DNA of 64,000 nucleotides from Nematostella vectensis (taxonomy: Eukaryota; Cnidaria; Anthozoa; Actiniaria; Edwardsiidae). The notes under the pieces are model-generated. The model was given only the letters and a program-made list of their open reading frames with translations. It ran no database searches and had not been told where the DNA came from. Each line of letters starts with the position of its first letter. Position 1 is the stretch's first letter. Shown here one piece after another: positions 34,014-47,800 of this stretch. The position numbers and the translations under genes were made by a program. Where the stretch lies: positions 10,211,821-10,275,820 of the forward strand of contig NC_064043.1 in assembly GCF_932526225.1 (NCBI RefSeq), given 5' to 3'.

Positions 34014-35839
34014 CAAGAGTGCCTCTATGTTTTCACACGCTTGAGGTGCAAAAGGGCTTTACACAAATAGAAGGGCGATGCATCGCAACGATACCTTAAA
34101 GTATATGATATATCGAAAAAAATAATATGATTTGAAACGGCAAACTTTTTGAACACTTTTCTTCCATTCTACACTTAGAATTTTGATATTATAATTTCAC
34201 AATGGGAATTAAAGCCATGTCCCCATTATGGAAAGACCGTGAAATGAACGTATTTTTCTCGTTACCGCCCCCTATCACATGGTCTTCAAGTCTCAGCGCG
34301 CTACTTTGAGTCGTCGTCATCTTTGTAGCCCTTCCGTCCTTATACAGCGTTACAATTAAAATAATACGATTAATATACAAGTTAACTTAGTTCCGATTAC
34401 CTTACTTATCTTCATTACACATGTACATGGTTTCGAAAATAACTGCCAACAATCATACATAATTCTAACCCTCTATTTACGAACTCGGGCAAACAAGTGG
34501 TAACATTCCCATTCCCAGCATTGATGGCGCAGCCTCGCTCGGGAAACTACAAGAAAAACAACACGAACCCTTGGCGGCACCTACCAACGAGATACACCAA
34601 CAACACAGCAATGTTGGCGCTGTTCGACAGAAAATCCAAGAGCCAAAAATATCCTAGACGAAAAATACTTTCTCCATAGCGTTAGTTTTATTTACATACC
34701 CCTCAAATTACTATATAGTGGACTTACTTTTTTTAAATAGTTAAGAAAAAAATGCGCCTTTTTACCTTTAAAAGAAATTTTAGTCAATAAAAATCTGTCA
34801 ACGTAAAATACCTTATCGATCTAGCTTCATCGCCAATTTTAACAGAATATAGCTATACAAAAATAAATTTCTTAAAAGTAGCAGATATATAGAGTATTGG
34901 AATTCACTCCTTCTTTAGCAACTTCAGAAAAAATTGCGGGACCTTTGTTGCTTTAAGAAAAACGTACTTTTTCAAAGAGAATGAGTAACCAGAAACTCGA
35001 ACGAATCGAAAACCTCAAAAAAGCGAAAATAAAGGATAAACCATGACTATTTACCAGATATTGCGAGTCTTGTGTAATTCAAGCTGGTAAACGAGGCATT
35101 CACAAGCCAGACTTTGCTTGCAGCTTTCTTATTATTCTTTGCTTGTTTCGTCAGGCAAGAGATAAAATGCGGTAATTTTGCAAGTTGGCTGTGAACAAAA
35201 GCCTATCTACAAAAATCCTCGCTATCAAACACGAATGTCTCAGGACCCCATTATCTGAAAAACGGTCCAATGAGAAATACTAAACCTGGAATGAATCTCG
35301 CATAATAACACGGCCTCGATACCATAACTAGATGCCGCATCTTACCTGTCACCGGCAATTACACTCACGCATTCTAAATCACCTTTTCTTTGGATATGGT
35401 AAATGTTTCGCGACATATCGCACTTCACATTTTAAGATTTTCCTATTTTTCGATTGTAGATCTCTTGTTTGATGAACTGAGAATCGTAATTCTCATTTCA
35501 ATTCTCAAGATGCTAACATCTGAACAGAGATGATTTTTAAACACAAAGATAGAACACCTCATCATACCATACGCCGACGTCACTGCCGTCATAGCTGCGA
35601 GGAAAATTACTGACGATTCCACATCCAGCTAAGAACAACCAGCTAAAATTACGTCACGACAAGCGCGAGTCAACTTTGCATGCTTACATTATGTCTAACT
35701 ACGATACATTGCCACAATGACGTCACGGCCAATAACATGCAGCCTTACATGCTTACGTCATATCTATCTAGACAACTCTCGATAAAGACGTAAAGTCAAG
35801 ACTGCGATGACGTCACTTTTTGCCACGATGACGTAACGG
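34014..35839. other. Intergenic stretch, no gene seen
   Basis: AT-rich sequence downstream of the JIP3/4 stop (minus strand). Near 35580-35850 the motif TGACGTCA or TGACGTAA-like cores recur several times (ATGACGTCACG, ATGACGTCACTT, ATGACGTAACGG), which resemble CRE sites but lie in a likely 3' UTR. One short open frame at 34521-34658 on + is noted among the rejected items. Confidence 0.45.
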
Positions 35840-38800
35840 CTAGTTAGATGCGACTTGCCAGACCATAATATGGCTCCTTTCGCTGGTGGATTGCCCTTTG
35901 AGGGTGACTGATATCAGGTCTCCGGCCGAGTCCTCCACGGCCGCCTCCTCACCATCGCCAAGTCTAAAATCCACGTACCCCTCCCCCCCACTCAGCACTA
36001 ACATCATGTCCTGGTTCCTCTTCTCCGGGCTGTTACTGCTGGGTGGAGTCTGGTTGGGGGAGGTCTGAGTCTGAGTGCTCACTGATTGGCTACTGGATAC
36101 GCGTTTCATGAAGCCTTGCACGGCCACGAAGAACTTGACGGAGTCTCGGTGACCGTGGAATGACAGCTGGGCGTTCACCTGTTTAAGGGTGGAAGAAGGC
36201 CAATTACGCCGCTATATTACGCTCTCACTCAATACTTAGTCACACAAAGCATCCATTTCCATCCGCTAAGTCACTAGGTAATTTAACTGGAATACTTTCA
36301 ACTGAAAATCCTGAAATAGGTATCAAGCTCCAATCGTGGATAGTTATTTTAGAAAAAAAAAGTATTGACCAAAACAAAATGGCAGATCGCTGAGCACTCA
36401 CTTTTGAGTAATGTGGAATAAAGGTTAACACTCACCATTGAGCAATATGCAATAAAGGTAAACATTCACCATTGAGTAATATGGCATAAAGGTAAACACT
36501 CACCATTGAGCAATATGGAATAAAGGTAAACACTCACCATTGAGCAATATGGCATAAAGGTAAACACTCACCATTGAGCAATATGGAATAAAGGTAAACA
36601 CTCACCATTAAGCAATATGGAATAAAGGTAAACACTTACCATTAAGCAATATGGCATAAAGGTAAACACTCACCATTGAGTAATATGGCATAAAGGTAAA
36701 CACTCACCATTGAGTAATATGGCATAAAGGTAAACACTCACCATTGAGCAATATGGCATAAAGGTATACACTCACCATTGAGCAATATGGCATAAAGGTA
36801 AACACTCACCATTGAGCAATATGGCATGAAGGTAAACACTCACCATTGAGTAATATGGCGTAAAGGCAAACACTCACCATTGAGCAATATGGCATAAAGG
36901 TAAACACTCACCATTGAGCAATATGGAATAAATGTAAACACTCACCATTGAGCAATATGGCATAGAGGTAAACACTCACCATTGAGCAATATGGCATAAA
37001 GGTAAACACTCACTATTGAGTAATATGGCATAAAGGTAAACACTCACCATTGAGTAATATGGCATAAAGGTAAACACTCACCATTGAGCAATATGGCATA
37101 AAGGTAAACACTCACCATTGAGCAATATGGAATAAAGGCAAACACTCACCATTGAGCAATATGGAATAAAGGTAAACACTCACCATTGAGTAATATGGCA
37201 TAAAGGTAAACACTCACCATTGAGCAATATGGAATAAATGTAAACACTCACCATTGAGCAATATGGAATAAAGGGAAACACTCACCATTGAGCAATATGG
37301 AATAAATGTAAACATTCACCATTGAGTAATATGGAATAAAGGTAAACACTCACCATTGAGCAATATGGCATAAAGGTAAACACTCACCATTGAGCAATAT
37401 GGAATAAATGTAAACACTCACCATTGAGTAATATGGCATAAAGGTAAACACTCACCATTGAGCAATATGGCATGAAGGTAAACACTAACCTTTGAGCAAT
37501 ATGGCATAAAGGTAAACACTCACCATTGAGCAATATGGAATAAATGTAAACACTCACCATTGAGCAATATGGCATAGAGGTAAACACTCACCATTGAGCA
37601 ATATGGCATGAAGGTAAACACTCACTATTGAGTAATATGGCATAAAGGTAAACACTCACCATTGAGTAATATGGCATAAAGGTAAACACTCACCATTGAG
37701 CAATATGGCATAAAGGTAAACACTCACCATTGAGCAATATGGAATAAAGGCAAACACTCACCATTGAGCAATATGGAATAAATGTAAACACTCACCATTG
37801 AGTAATATGGCATAAAGGTAAACACTCACCATTGAGTAATATGGCATAAAGGTAAACACTCACCATTGAGTAATATGGCATAAAGGTAAACACTCACCAT
37901 TGAGCAATATGGAATAAATGTAAACACTCACCATTGAGCAATATGGAATAAAGGTAAACACTCACCATTGAGCAATATGGAATAAATGTAAACATTCACC
38001 ATTGAGTAATATGGAATAAAGGTAAACACTCACCATTGAGCAATATGGCGTAAAGGCAAACACTCACCATTGAGCAATATGGAATAAATGTAAACACTCA
38101 CCATTGAGTAATATGGAATAAAGGTAAACACTCACCATTGAGCAATATGCAATAAAGGTAAACATTCACCATTGAGTAATATGGCATAAAGGTAAACACT
38201 CACCATTGAGCAATATGCAATAAAGGTAAACATTCACCATTGAGCAAAATGGCATGAAGCTGCTTGAGCTCACCATTGAGCAATATGGCATAAAGGTAAA
38301 CACTCACCATTGAGCAATATGGAATAAAGGTAAACAATAACCTTTGAGCAATATGGCATGAAGGTAAACACTCACCAGCGAGCAATGTGGAATAAAGGTA
38401 AACACTCACCTTTGAGCAATATGGCATAAAGATAAACACTCACCATTGAGCAATATGGCATGAAGCTGCTTGAGCTCACCATTGAGCAATATGGCGTAAA
38501 GGTAAACACTCACAATTGAGCAATATGGCATAAAGGTAAACACTCACCATTGAGCAATATGGCATAAAGGTAAACCACTCACCATTGAGCAATATGGCAT
38601 AGAGGTAAACACTCACCATTGAGCAATATGGCATAAAGGTAAACACTCACCATTGAGCAATATGGCATAAAGGTAAACACTCACCATTGAGCAATATGGC
38701 ATAAAGGTAAACCACTCACCATTGAGCAATATGGCATAGAGGTAAACACTCACCATTGAGCAATATGGAATAAAGGCAAACACTCACCATTGAGCAATAT

Positions 38801-41800
38801 GGAATAAAGGTAAACACTCACCATTGAGTAATATGGCATAAAGGTAAACACTCACCATTGAGCAATATGGAATAAATGTAAACACTCACCATTGAGCAAT
38901 ATGGAATAAAGGTAAACACTCACCATTGAGCAATATGGAATAAATGTAAACATTCACCATTGAGTAATATGGAATAAAGGTAAACACTCACCATTGAGCA
39001 ATATGGCGTAAAGGCAAACACTCACCATTGAGCAATATGGAATAAATGTAAACACTCACCATTGAGCAATATGGCATAAAGGTAAACACTCACCATTGAG
39101 CAATATGGAATAAATGTAAACACTCACCATTGAGTAATATGGCATAAAGGTAAACACTCACCATTGAGCAATATGGCATGAAGGTAAACACTAACCTTTG
39201 AGCAATATGGCATAAAGGTAAACACTCACCATTGAGCAATATGGAATAAATGTAAACACTCACCATTGAGCAATATGGCATAGAGGTAAACACTCACCAT
39301 TGAGCAATATGGCATGAAGGTAAACACTCACTATTGAGTAATATGGCATAAAGGTAAACACTCACCATTGAGTAATATGGCATAAAGGTAAACACTCACC
39401 ATTGAGTAATATGGCGTAAAGGCAAACACTCACCATTGAGCAATATGGCATAAAGGTAAACACTCACCATTGAGCAATATGGAATAAATGTAAACACTCA
39501 CCATTGAGCAATATGGCATAGAGGTAAACACTCACCATTGAGCAATATGGCATAAAGGTAAACACTCACTATTGAGTAATATGGCATAAAGGTAAACACT
39601 CACCATTGAGTAATATGGCATAAAGGTAAACACTCACCATTGAGCAATATGGCATAAAGGTAAACACTCACCATTGAGCAATATGGAATAAAGGCAAACA
39701 CTCACCATTGAGCAATATGGAATAAAGGTAAACACTCACCATTGAGTAATATGGCATAAAGGTAAACACTCACCATTGAGCAATATGGAATAAATGTAAA
39801 CACTCACCATTGAGCAATATGGAATAAAGGTAAACACTCACCATTGAGCAATATGGAATAAATGTAAACATTCACCATTGAGTAATATGGAATAAAGGTA
39901 AACACTCACCATTGAGCAATATGGCATAAAGGTAAACACTCACCATTGAGCAATATGGAATAAATGTAAACACTCACCATTGAGTAATATGGCATAAAGG
40001 TAAACACTCACCATTGAGCAATATGGCATGAAGGTAAACACTAACCTTTGAGCAATATGGCATAAAGGTAAACACTCACCATTGAGCAATATGGAATAAA
40101 TGTAAACACTCACCATTGAGCAATATGGCATAGAGGTAAACACTCACCATTGAGCAATATGGCATGAAGGTAAACACTCACTATTGAGTAATATGGCATA
40201 AAGGTAAACACTCACCATTGAGTAATATGGCATAAAGGTAAACACTCACCATTGAGCAATATGGCATAAAGGTAAACACTCACCATTGAGCAATATGGAA
40301 TAAAGGCAAACACTCACCATTGAGCAATATGGAATAAATGTAAACACTCACCATTGAGTAATATGGCATAAAGGTAAACACTCACCATTGAGTAATATGG
40401 CATAAAGGTAAACACTCACCATTGAGTAATATGGCATAAAGGTAAACACTCACCATTGAGCAATATGGAATAAATGTAAACACTCACCATTGAGCAATAT
40501 GGAATAAAGGTAAACACTCACCATTGAGCAATATGGAATAAATGTAAACATTCACCATTGAGTAATATGGAATAAAGGTAAACACTCACCATTGAGCAAT
40601 ATGGCGTAAAGGCAAACACTCACCATTGAGCAATATGGAATAAATGTAAACACTCACCATTGAGTAATATGGAATAAAGGTAAACACTCACCATTGAGCA
40701 ATATGCAATAAAGGTAAACATTCACCATTGAGTAATATGGCATAAAGGTAAACACTCACCATTGAGCAATATGCAATAAAGGTAAACATTCACCATTGAG
40801 CAAAATGGCATGAAGCTGCTTGAGCTCACCATTGAGCAATATGGAATAAAGGTAAACACTCACCATTGAGCAATATGGAATAAAGGTAAACAATAACCTT
40901 TGAGCAATATGGCATGAAGGTAAACACTCACCAGCGAGCAATGTGGAATAAAGGTAAACACTCACCTTTGAGCAATATGGCATAAAGATAAACACTCACC
41001 ATTGAGCAATATGGCATGAAGCTGCTTGAGCTCACCATTGAGCAATATGGCGTAAAGGTAAACACTCACAATTGAGCAATATGGCATAAAGGTAAACACT
41101 CACCATTGAGCAATATGGCATAAAAGTAAACCACTCACCATTGAGCAATATGGCATAGAGGTAAACACTCACCATTGAGCAATATGGCATAAAGGTAAAC
41201 ACTCACCATTGAGCAATATGGCATAAAGGTAAACACTCACCATTGAGCAATATGGCATAAAGGTAAACCACTCACCATTGAGCAATATGGCATAGAGGTA
41301 AACACTCACCATTGAGCAATATGGAATAAAGGCAAACACTCACCATTGAGCAATATGGAATAAAGGTAAACACTCACCATTGAGTAATATGGCATAAAGG
41401 TAAACACTCACCATTGAGCAATATGGAATAAATGTAAACACTCACCATTGAGCAATATGGAATAAAGGTAAACACTCACCATTGAGCAATATGGAATAAA
41501 TGTAAACATTCACCATTGAGTAATATGGAATAAAGGTAAACACTCACCATTGAGCAATATGGCGTAAAGGCAAACACTCACCATTGAGCAATATGGAATA
41601 AATGTAAACACTCACCATTGAGCAATATGGCATAAAGGTAAACACTCACCATTGAGCAATATGGAATAAATGTAAACACTCACCATTGAGTAATATGGCA
41701 TAAAGGTAAACACTCACCATTGAGCAATATGGCATGAAGGTAAACACTAACCTTTGAGCAATATGGCATAAAGGTAAACACTCACCATTGAGCAATATTG

Positions 41801-44800
41801 AATAAATGTAAACACTCACCATTGAGCAATATGGCATAGAGGTAAACACTCACCATTGAGCAATATGGCATGAAGGTAAACACTCACTATTGAGTAATAT
41901 GGCATAAAGGTAAACACTCACCATTGAGTAATATGGCATAAAGGTAAACACTCACCATTGAGCAATATGGCATAAAGGTAAACACTCACCATTGAGCAAT
42001 ATGGAATAAAGGCAAACACTCACCATTGAGCAATATGGCGTAAAGGCAAACACTCACCATTGAGCAATATGGAATAAATGTAAACACTCACCATTGAGCA
42101 ATATGGAATAAAGGCAAACACTCACCATTGAGCAATATGGAATAAATGTAAACACTCACCATTGAGTAATATGGCATAAAGGTAAACACTCACCATTGAG
42201 TAATATGGCATAAAGGTAAACACTCACCATTGAGCAATATGGAATAAATGTAAACACTCACCATTGAGCAATATGGAATAAAGGTAAACACTCACCATTG
42301 AGCAATATGGAATAAATGTAAACATTCACCATTGAGTAATATGGAATAAAGGTAAACACTCACCATTGAGCAATATGGCGTAAAGGCAAACACTCACCAT
42401 TGAGCAATATGGAATAAATGTAAACACTCACCATTGAGTAATATGGAATAAAGGTAAACACTCACCATTGAGCAATATGCAATAAAGGTAAACATTCACC
42501 ATTGAGTAATATGGCATAAAGGTAAACACTCACCATTGAGCAATATGCAATAAAGGTAAACATTCACCATTGAGCAAAATGGCATGAAGCTGCTTGAGCT
42601 CACCATTGAGCAATATGGAATAAAGGTAAACACTCACCATTGAGCAATATGGAATAAAGGTAAACAATAACCTTTGAGCAATATGGCATGAAGGTAAACA
42701 CTCACCAGCGAGCAATGTGGAATAAAGGTAAACACTCACCTTTGAGCAATATGGCATAAAGATAAACACTCACCATTGAGCAATATGGCATGAAGCTGCT
42801 TGAGCTCACCATTGAGCAATATGGCGTAAAGGTAAACACTCACAATTGAGCAATATGGCATAAAGGTAAACACTCACCATTGAGCAATATGGCATAAAGG
42901 TAAACCACTCACCATTGAGCAATATGGCATAGAGGTAAACACTCACCATTGAGCAATATGGCATAAAGGTAAACACTCACCATTGAGCAATATGGCATGA
43001 AGCTGCTTGAGCTCACCAGAGCGTCGCCATCTTTTCCTTCATTACTGTACACCCGGACAGGACCCCCTGGACCACCCTTTGCAGGGCTACTCGTCACAGC
43101 CAGCTGCTGATCTCCATCATCCCTTGCGGGCCGCGCCGCAACCAGTGGGACAGACAGTATGACGCCATTTCCGGTTCCGACCCAAAGCCTGTCATTGGTG
43201 AGGAGCAGGGAGGTGATGCGCACGAAGGAGAAGCCAAGTTTACCGGTGCCTGGAAAGGGAATGCACGGACATGAGAATTAGGGAATACGAGGGAGAAAGA
43301 TAATGGTCAGAGAATGCCCTTAAACGAGACTGTGATAAATAAAAGAAAAGAAGAGGGGAAATAAGAGGAGACAAAGCCTCTGCGCTAAGAAAAGCAATTG
43401 AACGCTAGCGGGAAAGAGGGAGAAGAAAAAAAACGTGTTATAATCATTCTTGTCTGGTTGCGTCTCCTTCACTTGATGGAAGTGAGAAAGCAAGTGATGT
43501 GGAGGGATGTGAAGATGATAATGACGATACCCTACAAATATCTTGCCGATATACGACTCAATATTATTAATATCTTGTAGAATGTAGCATGCCTAATCAT
43601 TATAGCTAACTTACCCAGCATCTTGCTGACATAGGGCTCAATATCAATGTCCTGCAGATGGTGGTACGTCTGAGCGTTATATAGTCTCAAAGTGCTGTCC
43701 AAACGGATGGACACCCACACTCCGTCCCCTATCCACGCTAACTGCCGGACTTGACTCTCACGCCGAGGATGAGCGTCAAACGTTTTCTAAATTAAGGAAC
43801 AAAGATGAGAACGTAATCATTTCTACCTAACGAACAAAGGTATTATGTGAAATACAGTGAGAGAATAGACATTGCTTCCAGCCAATATTGGAAGACAGAA
43901 GAAATTTCAAAATAATCAACAAAAATAAAAACTTCTCCAGTCTAGCCAATGGAAAATGACGCTTTCTCACACTTTGCAAGGTATATAAAATGGCAGTTGA
44001 CCCTTCCCTTACCAGGCGACTGGTAATTAGGGTTCTGATCCTCTTGCAAAGACGTTACAGTTGCTGGGAGTGAGAAGTGTATCAATCTCGCTAGTTTTGC
44101 CTTTCAAAACCCTCTCGAATCCCTCCCTTTCCTTCCCATTTTCTCATCTTGGGTGTGCATTTAAAAGGGTACATGTACCTCGACTCTCATGGTCCTGGGA
44201 TGGATCACTTGGATCTTGTTCCGATAGCCACACCACACTTTATCGTGCACCATTGCCATGCACCGGATGGAGTGGTGTGGGCGCCCGAGGTCAAGCAGGT
44301 GGTAGTTGTTGAAGTTCCACTGGCCATCTAAAAACCCAACAAGATAATCGAGTTATAACGCCTAATGCGTCTCACAAGCTAAGTGCTGAAATCGAACGTT
44401 TAAATTTTGCTTTATTTTAATAGTTTTTCATACTAACAATGAAACCATCTCATTTTAAATAATGAAGTTAGAGTTGGTCTCTTACAGTAGAAACTAAGAC
44501 AAAATGTTGCAAAGCGTTGGTGTTTTGTTCGGTATTAGTTATCTTAAAACTTATTTTATTCACGTTTTCTGGGCAGATGTGAGCCAGACGTTAAGCTTGT
44601 TCTATCGTGGTAACCATTCGCTCCAACTGACTAAAAGCAGACGTATCTGCTTCATCCCACGGTTCTACATAAGAAACTTGCTAGCTTTACGTAGCGTTAG
44701 AAACAGATATCTTCTCTGCCCGCCTCTGGGGGATATTCTTCAATGAACAAACGTTCCACTACTGACCTGATGATCGGTGAAATATGGCGACTGTTCCATC

Positions 44801-47800
44801 TGCCAGTGCAACAAGAACACGTCCTTTCACATGACTGCAACACGACAGACACAAGTCAGGTATATTTAAAAGGAATTTTATCTTACAACAAAAAGATCCT
44901 TTTCGCTTATCTAACTTACAGGATAGTTATAATACCAATTCCACCACCCGGGCCAACAAAGTTGCTAAAAATTGGCAAAAAAGGATGCGACAATCGAAGA
45001 TTGATAGATAGAATTTCCAAAGCTCGGATTTTGGCACACTGCAGCATTTCTTCGGCACACTGATTGGCGAACTAAAGCTAATGTCAACAGATTATTACGT
45101 TTCTCGAAATACTGATTGTCTTAACTGACAAGGCGCTGCTGGCAGAGCCCTGTATTACAGGCCATAAGTCTCGATAAGTTATACAATGCTGAGGCCATAG
45201 TGAATTATACTAACACGATGCTGAGGACGGAGTCCTTGAGACGTATAGACTGGATGCATGTCCTCCACTGCGATATGGCCGAATGCACATACACACTAAA
45301 ACAACCAAAAGCAAACTCGTCAAGTACTAAAAAAGCCATACAAGATAACAACCAGTGTGGTCTTCCCAACCCTGATTTTGGTGAACTTTGGATAAATAGA
45401 TCTGAATGCGAAGTCAGAACTCGACATATAAAGACATGGCCGTGCTTACCATCCTGACTGAGCTCCTAGCCACATCGTCGGTAGCACACTGCTCATCTTG
45501 GTACCCTCACCATCAGCAGACCTCGCATCCACCCGGTCGCTCTCGCTTGTTGACACATCAGTCACAGTTGGTGAATCAGACACAGGTTGTTTGTCGCAAG
45601 TTTGGGAATCCTGTGGCGCCGACGACACTCGAGCACCTATTCAAACAAAGCACGCAATTACTGGAAGGTTGGCAAGTAATAGTTGGCAGTAGGTTTTAAA
45701 GCTCGGGAAGGCGGAAATTATTTAATGTAAGGGGATACATTATGTCAGACATACATAAAATTAAAAAGGATCTGACATGTGATTAATCTTTTACTGCAGT
45801 TTCTACATTCTGGCAAGTTGGAACTTCAGCTTTTAACAGAGGTGTCTAGTCGTTGGATGACATTAGACGTGATTTAGAATATTGGGCGATGGAAATGCAT
45901 TGTTTGAGTGGAAATTTATAAAAAAAATGTTAAAAGCTACCATGTTATTCAAGCATGTTACCATCTGTGCTTTTGAGCATTCATGTATCTATGCATAATT
46001 TAACACATTATTGTTCTACCCTATAGTAACGATTGAGATATCGCGGAGTAATTGCGACTTGCAATTACTTTTTGGTGGGACAAGTTGCAGCTGTGACAGG
46101 TTAGAGCAAAAAAAAAATGTCAAGTTTTCCCAAAAGAAGGTCTTGTTAACTTCGGTAAGCTTGAATTTTTTGCATAGAAGTTACTTATGTTATGTAAACC
46201 AACATATCAAAAAGCGTTCTTTTCTAATGGATTCGTCTTCGAGATATGAGGCTTGAAGACCAATTTTCAAATGGTCAAAGTATGAATCCTCCTCCTTTTT
46301 AGGGAGAAGTCGGGCTCTGATCAGAAATTAAGCCAACTTTGCTCGCTAATGTCTAAATTTCATATGTTCTATATTTCTTAAAAATTTGGAGTTAAGCATT
46401 TGGGCAGAGGAACTCCTTATATATTGAGAATTGGAAAATTTCGTGCCATTTTTTTTGCTCTGTCGTGTTACAGGGCCGTAAGAAAGAACTGACTAACATA
46501 GGGTTCAGCCGATGATTTATGGATTACCAGGTTTAGCAATGATATGGTTTGACACGGTGATATGGTGTAAAAAAGAGTTAGTTTGTTTGCACAGACGTAC
46601 ATTTGTGCAGTGTTACAATTCAAAACGTCACGATAGCCAATACTGTATATAAATACTGTAAGTACTGATAGACACAAAGGCCAAATTAAACATAGATATT
46701 CTATGAAAAATTGTTGATTATCAAGGACTTTTTTTATTGGAACCTTCCAGACCTCTCCAGGCTTAGACCAAGCTAGGACTTCCAGTTCGTATTTGAGTCA
46801 GTGTTTCATTGGCTGTCTTGGTGAGGTGCCTCATATGTGCTTACAAAAATCTAAAAATCAAGTCTAGACGAGGACGATGTGGATAACAATGCTGCATGCA
46901 GGTACATGGTCAACATCACTGACCTAAGGGATCAGAGAAGTCAGAGCTCGCTCCAGACAGCATGGAGTCTTGACTTCCAGTAATACTTTCCTTTGATCCT
47001 GAGAGAGAACTATGTCAAAGTGGTCCAGCTAAATTCAGGGCTGTCCGTAAGCAGTGGTGCATAACTAATTTTACCAGCTTGGGAAGAAGTAATTGCCGAC
47101 AGGATTGTGGCTTGTGAACACTTAGTTACATAAAGAATGATCTGTTGGATCAATACCGTAGGCAACTTGCCGATAAATGTCTTAGGAAAAAACCCTGTAG
47201 TGTTTTCTGTATATCTATTTTTTTACGCAGATGCAAAAGCATGGAAATAAGAGTTTAAATATCTAGTCAAACTACAGTTTAACTTATCTAAAAACATAAA
47301 AAAACTGAAAAAAAAAAGAAAAGAATTGCATTTATTTTTCTGAAGGCAATGTTTCATATCTGGAAAGTGGTATTGTAGATATATAGTAGAAAGACTTGAC
47401 AATCATGTATTGAATACAAGACTGGGAACAAAGTCCAACGAGGGGAAGGGGAAGGGGAGGGGGAGGGAGGTGGGTTGGGGTGGGGTATTCAGCATTCCCA
47501 TTCCTTTAGGTAGCACATACAGATAAGGAAAATGTGCCCCACATGCACTAATCAAGAGTTGTGCCCTTTAAGTGCTCCCTTACCGTCTCCCACACTGGCA
47601 GCATCATAGTCACCAGGACTGGCCCCAGGGACTGCTGTGATACAAAGGAGATGGGATGTGCACACGACAAAGCAATCCAGGATGTTCTGGGGATAGTTGG
47701 CATCGATGATGGTGATCTTGCTACATGAGTGAGTGCTGCTACCTGAAATACACAATGGTGTCAGTACTGGGGTCAGTTGGAACAAACTTTACAAGGGAGA

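Noticed and set aside
33893-34066. Open exon-like stretch on + (SLEMNREGYGTSKPT) that resembled a growth-factor C-terminus
   Set aside because: It lies within a foldback element with GTCCCAGGCGTT ends, and part of it recurs at 12699-12758, so it is a dispersed repeat rather than a gene.
34521-34658. Possible terminal exon on + (IDGAASLGKLQEKQHEP)
   Set aside because: No upstream exon with compatible phase could be found once the neighbouring stretch was recognised as a repeat; a 45-codon frame can occur by chance.
36390-42980. CRISPR-like appearance of regularly spaced repeats
   Set aside because: There are no unique spacers; units are contiguous, 34 bp long and derived from the exon 21 junction in an animal gene.
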